NCBI RefSeq assembly: GCF_022458985.1
Contig: NC_061772.1
Coordinates: 12,390,001 to 12,454,000 of the forward strand
From: Mugil cephalus
Lineage: Eukaryota > Chordata > Actinopteri > Mugiliformes > Mugilidae
Length of the DNA: 64,000 bases
Direction: 5' to 3'
Part shown: in pieces, positions 1-12,300 of the stretch
Numbering within the stretch: the first letter of the stretch is position 1
Layout of the letters: each line of letters begins with the position of its first letter
Notes under the pieces: generated by a model
Database searches by the model: none
What the model saw: the letters and a program-made list of their open reading frames with translations, nothing else
What the model was told of the DNA's origin: nothing
Position numbers and translations under genes: made by a program

Positions 1-3000
1 TTGCTGCTGCAAGGCTCGTAGGGTTAGTACATACCCAGGAAGGGCTCAAAGAGGATTCAGACAAAACATCATTAATCGTATAGCTACGGCGGTCTTTTGA
101 TCACCTTCAGATTGAACAGCTTTGTTATGAACTCCACTGCAACATCAAAAAAAAAAAAAAACACCCACTCACACACCTTAAGCGGTTATACTGATAAACC
201 ATCAACTGGAATACTTGGTGACTACGGCTTCCCATGTGACTTAAGTTTCTTTTCAGCAGTGCTGACGGCATTCAATAATCAAAGGTGCAGAAGTTTCCAA
301 GAAGTTTTCAGGGGGCTTTTATTATTCACTAGGGATTAGAATTCTCTCCCAGAGTAATATTATGGGCCATGAATATGAGGTGTGAAAAATAATGCTACTC
401 TATACAGACTCCTCTGGGCACATCGTGCCGGGTTAAAGGCAGATATTTAGGTTGTCTTCTGTAGTGTTTCCTCAGCCTGTGCTGCCTCTATTCATCATGT
501 GCTGTAGCAGTAGTATCTCTGTCAGGGTTTTATTGACTGTAAAATTGTGATTCAGTACATCTGCCTTTGAAAGTATTCTTGTGGTTGTTTTAAAGGAAGC
601 ATAATCAGTTTCCCTCCAGGAAACAACAACAAAAGTATTAAGTTGGGGTTTTTGTAATGTTGCCATAGTTCTGTTGATCTGTCTGATTCTTTTGGGTTCA
701 CATTGTAATTGTTGGTCTCTTCGCTGCCATGGTGTCTTGGAAAGTGGGAGGGAACGGCCTGTTAAACGGTTCTTTAAATTGGTTGAATATATATTTTCAT
801 TAAGTTTTCATTTAATGCTTCAATTACAAAATGAACATACATACCTTTATATCATAAAATAAACACTTTTTTTCATCTGGTATATTCTCATCAGTCTGCT
901 CTGCTGCAGTCGTCCTCGTGATCCCTTTTGTGTTGATCCATGTTTACGTTGCGGTTTACAATGTTTGTTTTTTTGTTTTTTTTTACTAAGATGAAACATA
1001 TAACTGGGTGCCCTTGCCGTCGCCCATCCACTCTGTGGCAGATTGTGCCAGTGGGAATTCAGAAAGTCATCAGGTTCATGGATGAACAATCTGACAAGAG
1101 TGAAAAATGTGTACATCATTAGTGTCTTACACTGACAGCCTCAATTAACAATTAACAAAGCAAATGAAAACCACTGAGGAATATATGAATGCATGAATAA
1201 TACATCAGAGCCACCCTTGCTAACATTTATTATTATTACATTATTCTGCTGTGCGTGTGTCAGGGGTAATTAGACTGATATAAAGTTTAGGTAGATATTT
1301 TAGGAACAGACTAGCTACGTATATACAGTCTTTTTTTTTGTAATTGGATTCCAACACTTAATTTGCTTGTCCCTACAAAATACCAATTCTTGAAATGTAC
1401 GTGTTCACTCGTGTCCTCTGTCTGTATCCTGTACTCATGCATACTCATGCTCAGAGAGGTATTTAGATAGGCATCATTTTAATAGATGTAAAGCCATTGT
1501 TATTCTCGTCCGGTAGCTCATATACCCGCCATCGTTCCAAAATGATGCATGATGCTAGCTCTTTGAAGTACACGTCAAGATTGGGATGTTGTGTTGTCAT
1601 GAATGCGAATGTCTTTGAGAGAAATACGCTGGCTGATGGCTGATTCTGTAACCAAGTCATAAAAACTGATAAAAGTAATAAAGTAATAATAATATGTAAC
1701 TTTAATTAATAATTCATCTTGGTTAGCAGATATATTGCACCTGCACAGTGTGCTGCACAGTAATGTTGCTGTCCTAACATGTCCCTCAGCCTCTGTGTCT
1801 GATTCAAACTTTTAGGCAAATCGATTTGAGGCTCTTTTTTCAGTGTCCGTGCTTCTTTTAACGATAACTTACAGTCGATTAGCTGGACTTCAGAAGCAAA
1901 GATGTGTTACTACTGTTCTATTCTGATAATGAAAAATACTGTTCAGCCATTAAAAGAGACGGTGAGTTTACTTCCACGTAGAAGAACCGTGACATAAATT
2001 TACTTCACATTTAATGGTGGTTAGATAGATGCCATACTAAATTGATACAGAAACCCCTTTACTTTAACCTTTAGCTGCACATTATTCTGTTTCAAGTGGT
2101 ATGTAGGAGGCTCCACTATACTGTTTATATTATTTAGTTAATGCTTGGATAGTGTGTGTGGAATTCAAAGACATATAGCATTTCTACTCTTTCCCTGCCA
2201 GTGTTGTGTCATCTTTTGTCAGTGGAAATACCAGAGTGATCTCTGGTACTTAAAGATTTGTGTAACAGTGTATGTCTTGCATTGTATACACCATGTCAGG
2301 CCTAACGTTGACTAGAAAGTGGCTTTGTGTTTTTGCTGAGTTTGTCATTTCCTGGAAAACCTTTAAAAAGGCCGGCGACTCATCCTGCACCAGTGGGCGT
2401 ATACTAATGCTGCATCCACTCAAAGACAATTTTTTTACCATCTGGAAGGCTTCAGATGGAGCCTTGGATTTGTGTGGTGCATGGTTTTGTAGGTCGGGCT
2501 GGTTGGCCTCTGTGTTTTTACAAAAAAGAAACAAACGTACTCGCGAAAATTACGCTCTTGAGGGAACTTTAAAACTCAAGATTGACTATGATTAATTTCA
2601 GATACAGATGGGTCACACAAGCAGGTAAATCAGCCCATAAACCATAAAAGACTTAAGGGCTACTGTAACAACAGCTTTTCAGGTTTTTAATCACGGGTTT
2701 ATTCACTGCGCCACAAGGGAATTTTTTTAATGGCCTTTGTGCACCGTTTCCAGTTTTAGTAATGGATTATTAATGTGAAAAAGACCCTTAAATTTGTCCG
2801 TAGCCCATTAAATGACCCCCGACTGATTGAATTAAATTACTCACTTCAAACATTAAAGGCACACTGGTTCATTTTGTAAATTAAATTAAACTGAGAAGAA
2901 AATCCAGAGGTAATCAGTTTTTCTTTTATGATGTGTCAAAGACCTTGAGGCGTCAAATAATAAGTAGTGTAACTCCAACATAAAGTGGCCGCAAACCAAC

Positions 3001-5346
3001 TACGAACTGATCCCACTGAAAATATTGTCTGTTTCCCAAGTTTGCTGTAACTTATTGCTCTGTTGTCCTGAATCTACTATAAACACTTAACTGAGCCACA
3101 ATGTTACACCATGACACGTGTCTCTTTATTATAATGAACATTATAACTTATTTGTCATTTATTGCACTACTCTGGCATTAGAAAATATGACTTGGTGAAC
3201 TTAATCTGAGCTCAAAAGTAGCCCTACACCTGTAACTATGGTTAAAATCTTTGATCCTGAGCTAATTTGTTGACATCAATACAAGCACCAAGACCGAGTC
3301 CATGTCGGTGCCCTGCTGTTTTCCCTCCACACATCTTGACACTTAATTCCTGCCAAAGGAATATGGCAAAACTGCTAATTTCTGATCCGGTCTGGAAGAA
3401 GCGATTATCAAACAGGATGTCCGCCCTACAGGGGAACCACCTCAGAGTGAGGAATAGATGCAAAGGAAAAGTTGGGAGAAGATGTGCTGCTTGGAAAAAT
3501 GTTTCAAACTGAAGAGCTACTTTTCAAGGTGTGTGTGTGTTGACTGTGGAGGAGTAGCAGTCGGGTATGCATCTGTATCGGCGACGGATAAGAAGCAACA
3601 TTTAGTGACAATTCAGACTGATGGTGCTGCAGCACTCTGGTGGTGAAGGTAGTGGCCAAATACCACGGGTCAGATGGTAAACAAGAAAGAAGACAAGAAC
3701 AGATGCCTAAGAGACAAGGATATTATTCCCCATCTCTGTTTTAGATTAGATCTTTTATTCTCTCATTCCCATTCATTGCTGAAAGTGATTATTAAGTGGA
3801 GGTCGACGGTAGAGAGGAAGGAAATTTTAATTATAACTAGAGATCTGAGGAAGGTAATAGGAAGGACAGAGACATAAAATAGAGTGAGATATAAATCACG
3901 GGAACAAAGAACAGGGTGAAAGGTCATGTGTAGGTTGATAGAGTTGATAGAGAATGAAAGATGGCCAAGCTATTTGGTCATCTTTGACGTGAGTTCACTA
4001 TCTCTGATTATATTCAGTAGCCTTCTTCTTTTTTTTTTCTTTTTTTTCACAATGGAGTGGCAAGACAATGTAATTTCAAAATTGTCATCAAACGTGTCCT
4101 GTAATTGATCATCAAAAATATGACAATTACTTTGTAACAATTGGAGAATAGGTGTGCACTAGTTGCATGTATTTTGTAGATTAACAACCTGGTTTGCTTA
4201 CCATGAACTCTAACTTGAATAATTTTATTAACAGGAGTCTAGTAGTTATAGCCCATATTACTGATGTTATACAGACATGAGCACCTACCTACAATCTATT
4301 TATTATTGGTGCAAGTGTACTTTATATGTATGATCCTGGTACACAACTGCAGTTAACAGCATCAGCAATGCAATATGAATAACAAAAAAAAAAAAAATCA
4401 TGTACACAAGGGTCTCTTCTTGCAACAGATATTTTGTCATTTTTACAATAATTTATGTCTAGCCTCTAGCTGTCCAAAAAAACCCACACATTTTGGATTA
4501 CCATGACGTGGATGACTGAGAACCTTCACAGACAGCATCTAGTTATCCTTTAATTGTCTATAGAAAGTTCACAGGATAACTTCTCGTTCTTCCCTGCCTA
4601 AAAGAAGAAAGTATCACCTTGAAATCAAAATCGCAGTCACATAAGTGCTGTTATTGGACATTAAAACATCAAGGCACACATTTTCTATTATTAAAGTAAT
4701 ACATCAAAATGCCTACTACTCAGAGAAGGTGTTATGAGGATTTAACATAATTTGGTCTGTGAGTTTTTGTTGTTGCTGTGAATATAACATTTTATATTAT
4801 ATAAAGCGTAGTTCATATTACACTGCTTTGCTATCCATAGTTAGAGGGGATTCTAGAGGCTTCTTGGACACTGGACAAAGGTTTTTACTGGACTGACTTA
4901 AGTTAACTGTCAGTGATAAAACTAATTAATGTGATGCTGGTGCAAGTTGTTTTATTCAAATGTCTCCATTGTAGTTAAGGATAGACTAATAAAAATCCTT
5001 CCTGCATTTCACAAATAAATTCACTGATATGAATCAAGTTGTAATTCAAAGACTCAGATTTGGGGAAAATGTTCATTTCTTTTGTTGTTGTTTTATTTAT
5101 TCAGAAGTTGTTCATTAACAAGAAAGATTCCATTAATTTGAATTAATTTCCTTATCATCAGAGACATTATCATCCAGTTCAACATTTGGATGATATTATT
5201 TCTGTTTAAGAGAAATACTAATTTTAAGTGGTGTATGTTAAACTGCATTTGTGTAGTGCAAGACTTGAAAGCTTGATAGGCAACAGACTGATCCTTCCAA
5301 AGATTTCAATAATTAATGCCAAGGATTGGTGCTGCTCCAAGAGTGA
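1..5346. other. Intergenic, no gene recognised
   Basis: This AT-rich stretch has only short open frames on both strands (up to about 107 codons) with no recognisable protein family, no convincing splice-linked exons and no CpG-rich promoter. Part of it could be the 3' untranslated region of a gene lying to the left of the window, but nothing in the sequence proves that. Low-complexity T and A runs occur near 4030 and 4382. Confidence 0.6.
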
Positions 5347-6205
5347 ATACATTTATGCATAGAATTGGCTGCAGGGGAGTTATTGACAACAAGAAAAATA
5401 TAAAATTAATCCAAGACTCATCTTTAACCCTTCACCAAAAATATGATATATATATAGTTAGTTGACAACGTTTCATCAACCAAAATTTGTTATTAAGTGA
5501 ATGTGTCAAAGGAGCATGGTCTGAAGAATATCTCATTTCTATTAAACCAGCAATGGGAGGTTTCAACGTAATTTCATGATCCACATGTCAGTGTTGTGAG
5601 AACCAGTGTTCACGAGTCCCATTTAATGGATCCACCACGGAAATGGAAGCGTCAGACACGTTTGCTGGTACAACAGCCCCTCAGAGACTTATAGGTGTGT
5701 TTTGCTATTGTTGTTGTTTGTTCAAACAAGTCCCTTACATTAAGTTTAAAACTGTGTCCTTCCCCAGTAAACAGCACAGGTAACAGACAATTGCATGACT
5801 GAATTGCACAAATACAAACAAAACAAACCATCAGAGTTTGCGTATGAATTTTGAAATAAATTCAGTTTACAAACAAACTCAACATTTAAAAAAATTCAAC
5901 CTCTGAAAAACAACCTCAAAAAGAGCCAGTCTCAACATCCGGGTAACCAAGGAGAAGCAATTGAACCCTGCCTCAATTCATCCAACGTCCAGCTAATCAC
6001 GTTACGCTCTAGTGATCATGATACCCAGATGTTGAGACCAACTCTTTTTGAGGTTGTATTTTTGAGGTTGTATTTCAGACCCTGAATTTGTGAGGTTGAA
6101 TTTTCATATTTCATATTTTTGGTGAAGGGTTAAATATCAGTAATGAATTCATTTTAGATTTTTTCTTGTTGTCAATAACTCCCCCGGAGCTGATGCCATG
6201 CATAA
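5347..6205. repeat. Inverted repeat, arms about 100 bp, enclosing a smaller inverted-repeat element
   Basis: The left arm (about 5347-5450) and right arm (about 6108-6205) are inverted copies. Both carry the marker GGGGAGTTATTGACAACAAG-type sequence on the outside and a CTTCACCAAAAATATGA-type sequence on the inside, read on opposite strands. The arms are diverged but collinear over about 75-100 bases. This looks like the two ends of an old non-autonomous DNA element. The element at 5855-6105 lies inside it and fills most of the interior, which implies one insertion into another. No family name is assigned. Confidence 0.6.
5855..6105. mobile_element. Short non-autonomous DNA element (MITE-like) with internal inverted repeats
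   Basis: The left half contains AACCTCAAAAAGAGCCAGTC followed by a CTCAACATC motif. The right half contains the reverse complement, GATGTTGAGACC then CTCTTTTTGAGGTTGT, so the piece of about 250 bp can fold on itself. Its outer roughly 120 bases also match, in inverted orientation, the sequence at about 8690-8852. It is therefore probably a deletion derivative of, or shares ends with, a larger element family. It has no coding capacity. Confidence 0.6.
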
Positions 6206-6280
6206 AACTTCCATACTTATTTTCCAAGTTGTGACCAGTACACAGTATTTTTAGTACTTTATATAGTGTTTGTGATTCAC

Positions 6281-6345
6281 CAGACAACCAAGCACAGTGG
6301 TGGGAGCATCATGTTGAGGGGAAGCTTCTCAGCGGCAAATCCTCT
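6281..6345 (+). mobile_element. Tc1-like transposase scrap
   Basis: One frame reads HSGGSIMLRGSFSAANP. This resembles the conserved 'GGSIMLWGCFSA' stretch around the second catalytic aspartate region of Tc1/mariner-type transposases. Only about 20 codons are recognisable, with no inverted repeats attributable to it, so it is a dead fragment. The call rests on the motif alone. Confidence 0.6.
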
Positions 6346-6392
6346 GTTCTGGGGATAATTTACAAAAAAATTGCAGAAGGACATCACTATAG

Positions 6393-6543
6393 AAATGAAT
6401 GGTTTGACAGAAACAGGTTTTCACTAAATCTGAGCAAGACAAAAGTAATGCTGTTTGGCAATAGTAAACTGAATACACAGGTAATTATAAAGATAGATGG
6501 GCTGGAAATAGAAAAAGTTATAAAAGTTAACTTAATAAAGTTA
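6393..6543 (+). mobile_element. LINE reverse-transcriptase 3' fragment
   Basis: An open frame reads EWFDRNRFSLNLSKTKVMLF and continues GNSKLNTQ..IKIDGLEIEKV. This is the stretch after the catalytic motif of many non-LTR reverse transcriptases ('W..N.LSLN..KTK.M.FG', then 'I.I.G..IE.V'). The fragment covers about 50 residues and stops shortly afterwards. It is probably from a Jockey/CR1/L2-type or RTE-type LINE; the clade cannot be fixed from this length. Confidence 0.6.
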
Positions 6544-7154
6544 TAAATAAAGCAAAGAAGATTTGGGATCAGAAGTCACCTCACACTCTTTACTGTTGAG
6601 TCAGGTGACGACCCAGAGAGTTTTGAAGAGAGACCTGATCCAAACCTGAGCCAGACGCCCGACATGACAGACGTCGGGCCTCTGCATTGCAGGACAAATC
6701 TAGACACGAGGACATAAGAGGTAAGAGTTTTATCCTCAGACTGTGTAACAGAACATGCTGCGTAATGGTCTCTAAAGTAACGGTCTCATGCATATTTATT
6801 CCTATTTTTAGTTCTGTGTTTTAGTAACAATATGTGTCGACCTGAAGCTCAGCATGCTCATCTGTGTTGCAGCTACAGCAATACAGAGGATGGCTCATAC
6901 TGAGGGTAAGACAGCTACAGGGAGAGGTAAACACTAGTGGGAACTGCACAGTAAAAAGAGTTGAGCAGGAACTTCAATTATCAGAGCTGTGAATTAGAGA
7001 AAGTCTGGCTAACTAGGGAATGAACTGTCTGAGCGATCCTGCTATGCTGATTGGTTGTAAGCTGGTCACATGTTCCATGGGTGCCATGTTTGAAACATCT
7101 AACCCATAGAGAAGTGGCAATAATAGAGAGTAAAGTTGGATTAATAGTTAAAAT

Positions 7155-7295
7155 ATGCCACAGTGCTTAGTCTACGACTGCAGCAAAGGATCAGGAAAAC
7201 ACTGGGGAAAAACAGAGAAAATCATGGGAGCAAAAGATTAAAAGGAAGAACTGGATGTCAACTGATTTCTCCCTATTATGTGATATTAATGTCAA
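7155..7295 (+). pseudogene. Broken THAP-type zinc-finger fragment
   Basis: From an ATG the frame reads MPQCLVYDCSKGSGKHWGK. This fits the start of a THAP domain (M-P-x-C-x-x-x-x-C). After a frame change, EQKIKRKNWMSTDFSLLCD follows, matching the typical 'IKRKDW.PT..S.LCSEHF' core of the domain. The C2CH signature is incomplete and the reading frame is not continuous, so no functional finger is encoded. THAP domains are DNA-binding modules found in vertebrate THAP genes and in P-element-type transposases. Its position between the inverted arms at 5855 and 8852 favours a transposon origin. Confidence 0.5.
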
Positions 7296-8860
7296 TGCTT
7301 GTTGACGTTTGTTAAGATTTTATACAGAAAAAATAAGTCATACCATCATTAATGTGTAACATTAACACCGCTTTACAAAAGAATTCAAGAAAGTTTGAAG
7401 TTAACCAAGCCTTATGTTACCCTTATGCTGCCTAGTTTTCTAGACTAAGTCATATATACTGTGAAACCCTATGTGCATTTATGTCAATATAGATGACCAA
7501 ATTTAATTGACACATAACTTTGCCTCAGTTACTACTAAGTTAGTAGTGGCTAGATATTAATAATGATAATACTAAATAACAGTAAGAACAGTTTAATTTT
7601 CACTACTTCTGAGTATATATTTTTGAGTCATTTCAGACTTTTAACAGCGATGGATGAACACGGGAGACTGAGGAGAAGGTAAACACAGCTCCATGACTGA
7701 TGAGGTGATTGGGCTACATAGCATTTTTACAGGCTCATTCATCTTCCCTCCAATGTATCTAACATGGCGCCCATGGTTTGAGTTGGCCAGACTCTCTGAT
7801 ATACGGATCTGATCTGATCATGCATTTAGCCCCCCCTATTGACCAGAATCAGACATTGCATTCTTGGAAGGCCTGACTGTTTTCATGTTTTTCTTTTTTA
7901 CACCTTGGATCCTACTGCAGATTATCACTTTACTCCGGACGTCTACGTATGCAAGCGTCACAGTAATTTGATGCCTTCACTGACCACCTGACTAAGTAGG
8001 ACTGATCCTGTCCCTGTGGGAAAGACTGCAACTGAAATTCTCAGATTCATTTTTTGTCATGAAGCTACTTCATTCAGTGTGATAACCTGGATTAAAACAA
8101 TCCACATATACATTTTAGTAATGTAATATCTAATAGATTTCTATTACACATTTAAATAATAGAAGTGTATAATAAAATTAGTAAAAATGTTATATACATA
8201 AAGTCAAGTTACATGTAAATAATAAACCACTCAGTACTTACTGCTGTAATAGCTCTGCAAAGGTCCCTCTGTGAGACTTTATGTTGATCATACATGGTGG
8301 TGAAGGCTCTATTAGAGTCCAGAAGAGCATGATGTTGTCATAGGATGCAAATCTACGTGATAATCAGACACATTATCATTTAATGTTCTGCTTTAGGTCT
8401 GTCAAGGTTCTCAGTCGTATATATCCAATAAAAGCGTTCTACCAGGTTCTACAAGGCCTGGACAGACCAGCTTAATGAGAGGACTGGTGGCTACAGACTG
8501 GTTTGTTACTTGTAGCTGTTTGTCAGCTTCCTGCCATCACTAACCTACAGCAACCATTATGTTAACGCTGTCACAGTTTAGCTAGCTAGTTACTAATGCA
8601 GTTTCCACGAACACCAACTCATTAAAAGTTGAGTGTAGATACAATTCAGTTAATTCGGTTAATGTGCAACGTGTGGAGTCACATCTATAACGCAACAGAG
8701 TGTAACGTGACTGGCCTGGACGTTAGATGAAGTAAGGCAGGGATCGATCGATTGCTTCTCCTTGGTTACCTGTATGTTGAGACTGGCTCTTTTTGAGGTT
8801 GTGTTTTTGAGGTTGGATATTTAAGGTTGAATTTTTTTGTAAACTGAATTTATTTAGAAA

Positions 8861-8902
8861 CTACTACTACTACTACTACTACTACTAATAATAATAATAA
8901 TA
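8861..8902. repeat. CTA/ATA trinucleotide microsatellite
   Basis: About nine CTA/ACT triplets followed by five AAT/ATA triplets directly abut the right arm of the inverted-repeat pair. Confidence 0.95.
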
Positions 8903-9119
8903 TCACAAAAAAAAAAAGATAAATAATATTGTCAAACCTTTACTCTAGGGAGTGGGTAGAAGCGTAGGGTCACCGTAAAAAAAATAAAAAAATAAAAATA
9001 AAATGACATATGAGTAAAGCTTAACACGTGTTAGAAAAAGAAACACGTTAGCTGTATTTTATTTTATTGTATTTTATTTGTGTTTTTATTTACTTTGTCT
9101 GTAAATTGACCACGAGACG

Positions 9120-9334
9120 TCGTTGTTACTCTCTCTCCCTCTCTCTCTCTCTTTCCACGCGCCGGGCTTGGCAGCCTGCCGCGAGGTCACGTGACACATA
9201 TGTCAGGGGCCAGCATGGCGGACATTCATGTGGAGCCTCGAAACAAACCGCACCGATTGTCCAGCTAACCCCGCCGCGAGGAACACCGATACCACGCGCG
9301 TAGCCGGGCCGCCGGTGCCCGAACTGACCGCAGA
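9120..9334 (+). promoter_or_regulatory. styx: styx promoter and 5' UTR
   Basis: This is a GC- and CpG-rich block just upstream of the styx start codon. It follows a CT-repeat (about 9130-9152). It contains a perfect palindrome GTCACGTGAC (9186-9195), an E-box of the USF/TFE3 class, and CAGCATGGCGGACAT at about 9211-9225, which fits the YY1-type motif often placed just downstream of vertebrate housekeeping starts. There is no TATA box. The transcription start is inferred to lie around 9200-9230. Confidence 0.6.
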
Positions 9335-12300
9335 ATGGACGAGGACAACAAACCCCAGTTCCCGTCTCTGCCCGCAGCCAGGGAGGACCTTCTGGTGAGA
9401 GAGCACAGTAGCCACGGCCACCGAGTCAGTCCGACAAGCTAACCCGAGCTAGCCTCCGCTCCCGTCTTATTTTCCTCAGCGGGAAGTTACGCTCGTCTTC
9501 AGGGCTCGTAGCATGTTAACGTGGAAATGTTGAACAGCCTCGCGTCTTTCTTTTACCGCGTCCGTGTCAGTGTTTCCCTACCAGCGCAGCGCATAGTAGC
9601 TAACTAACACTAGCCACGTATGTGCACAAGGTAAACGAGCATACACCCCACCCCTGTCTCACTAAAACCTTGCATTTTCATTCCCATTTTTACAGGACTG
9701 GTCTTATCCAATGAGACGAGAAATGCAGGTATGTACGTCTGTGTAGAGGAGGTTAACCTGGTTTATTCTAGTCGGTATTCACCATGACACATTTAACATT
9801 TTCATCAAATTCCCCACGCTACTGGTGGCAACTGGAGGTTGGAAACCCTTAACATGCATTACAGGTTTTAAGAAATGCACACACTCACTGGCCAGTTCAT
9901 TGGGAACAGTAGTCAAATCATGATGCATAGCAGTAAAACTAATAAACCCCTCCTCATGACTTGTAAGGTCAAGTTTATGTTGAGACGAGGAGGATGGAGT
10001 TTGCGGTGCTGCTGAACTGGATTGTTTCTGTTATTTATGAACTGACTGAAATTGAGTCAAAATAAAAGAAGCATGTGTGGGAACAACACGGTAGCAATAG
10101 TACTACAAACCACAGCCTTCAAAATGAAAGTGCAGCTGAATCAACAGCTCTCTGATATTTCAATCCAGTGCTGATTTATGAAGCCAAGACTTAGTGCACG
10201 ACTGTTTTAGTAGAATGCATTCGTTTTCACTGGTGTACCTAATGAACTGGTAAATGAGTGTATACTGACTCAGAGAACTTTAATGCACAAGTGTTCTGCC
10301 CACGGACATTCACAGATCATGCTTTTTTGTCTTTAACACACTGCTGCACGTCTACTGACACGTGATAAATGCACGAAGATGTTAATTTGGTCGTGCTCTT
10401 GTATCTTTCTGTTCAGGAGATATTGCCAGGACTGTTTTTAGGTCCCTACTCTGCTGCAATGAAAAGCAAGGTAACTCTTATAGAATGTAACTAACAACAA
10501 CAACAACAAAAAATACATTTCACATTTATTTATGGCTTATCACGCTTCTTCTTTTCTTTTCCTTCTCCCAGCTGCCAATTCTTGAGAGACAGGGCATAAC
10601 GCATATTGTGTGTGTCCGGCAAAACATTGAAGCCAATTTTATTAAACCTAATTTCCCTCATACATTTAGGTAAGTAGGAAAGCCCCGGGTTGCATTTCAT
10701 GCGACACACTTTCTGCACTACTTATTTCGTTTGACAATGACACTTAATTTCATGACTTTCTTGCAGATACCTTGTGTTAGATATTGCTGACAATCCAATG
10801 GAAAACATAATCCGCTTTTTTCCTATGGTGAGTGGCCCTTATGCTCCTTTCTTGCCAAGCTTTTCACTCACTGCAAGATGTGCCGTTCATTTCGTTCTGT
10901 TTCATTCTCCTCCGGACAGACTAAAGAATTTATCGATAGCTGCTTAGCAACAGAGGGTAAGGATGAGTGCAGTTCCCCTTTGTCACGCTCAGAATGTCGA
11001 GTTTGTTATCAATAATCTCTTCTCTTGCTCCGTTAGGAAAGGTACTGGTTCACGGTAATGCAGGGATATCAAGAAGGTGAGGCTTGTTTTTTTGTTTTAT
11101 TTTTTTTTAATGAGATCATATTCGGTTTCACTTCCTGCATTGAATGTCATTATGTAATGTATCAACACCGCTGCCACAGCAGTGAAGACACAAACTCCTA
11201 CATTCAGTAAAAACAAGACCGTTTGAAGCTGCGTGGTCACTGATGCTCATTTTGTTACCACAGCAACTCATGCAGATAGGCTGGTGCATCTGGACACAAG
11301 ACAAGACAGTCCAGGCAAAATATCTGCTTTGAGAAACAAAAGTGATTCGCTTTAAGTCTTAGCACAGCTTTAGAGAACCACGTGAGAATATTCGACGCAG
11401 AGGTGGAATAAAAGGAAGCTGTTACACGGACGGATGCATTCTCACATTGCTAACCTGAGTAACCTTACCTCGCTGCGTCTGCTCTGTTTGTTGTCTTTTA
11501 GTGCTGCCTTAGTGATTGCATACCTTATGGAAACATTTGGGATTAAATACAGGTGAGTTTATATTTCCTCAAAGCAGATGATTGTTTTGTGTTTGAACTT
11601 GGTAGAAGAAGATTAAAGTGTGATTGCTGACGGAGCAAACTGGCGTTATCATGGAGAATGTTTTACTTTCAGTGACCGCTACATGAGCGTGTTGTTTCTA
11701 CTCTCTGCGAAAATACACAAAACCACATTAGAGCCTATGCGTGAGAAAGCTTGGAATCTAGATAGTTTCGCACGTCTGGCCCCATGTTTTGAAGACTTGA
11801 ACAATGTTTTCATTGAGCAGCCGTAGCTCTTCTTTTACGGCGTTTCTCCAACACTTTATCAGGCTTTCAGATATGTCACGGTGCATCTGGATACAGTTTT
11901 GCATATGTTTCACCACACCGTTATGAACAATTGTGGAAGTGTTTCATTATCTTAATCCCAAGTGTGTAAAGTGGCATATTTGTATTCACACCATTAGGTG
12001 TAGTAGTAAAAGCAAATGTGTGCTAATGGAACAGTCCTGCCATCATGCTTTGTTATAATGTTCAGTTTGAGATAAACCTGCTTAAGAAGTGTAACGTAGA
12101 ATAATTATGTGTCCGTTATATGTATGTATCTTACTGTTTGTAGTAGTTTCAGAGGCTCTAAACGTAACCTCTCGTTCTCTCTACAGGGATGCATTCAGCC
12201 ACGTCCAGGAGAGGAGGTTTTGTATCAACCCCAATGCAGGCTTCGTGCATCAGCTGCAGGTGAGACCCAAACAAGAGATGCCTTAGGACTAATCAACACT

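Larger units (their letters stand above)
5855..8852. mobile_element. Possible 3-kb DNA transposon bounded by inverted arms, degenerate interior
   Basis: The bases at 5855-5975 are mirrored by 8735-8852. Both contain AAATAAATTCAGTTTAC, AACCTCAAAAAGAGCCAGTC and GGTAACCAAGGAGAAGCAAT on opposite strands. Between them lie a THAP-domain fragment (7155-7295), a Tc1 scrap and a LINE scrap. Two readings fit. One is a single old element with THAP coding sequence, as in P-element-type transposons, later invaded by other repeats. The other is two separate insertions of related ends in opposite orientation. No target duplication was identified with confidence, partly because the right end abuts a CTA microsatellite. 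Confidence 0.4.

Noticed and set aside
6590-6793. 67-codon minus-strand frame and a plus-strand stretch with a possible exon
   Set aside because: No splice partners or family resemblance. It lies in a repeat-rich tract.
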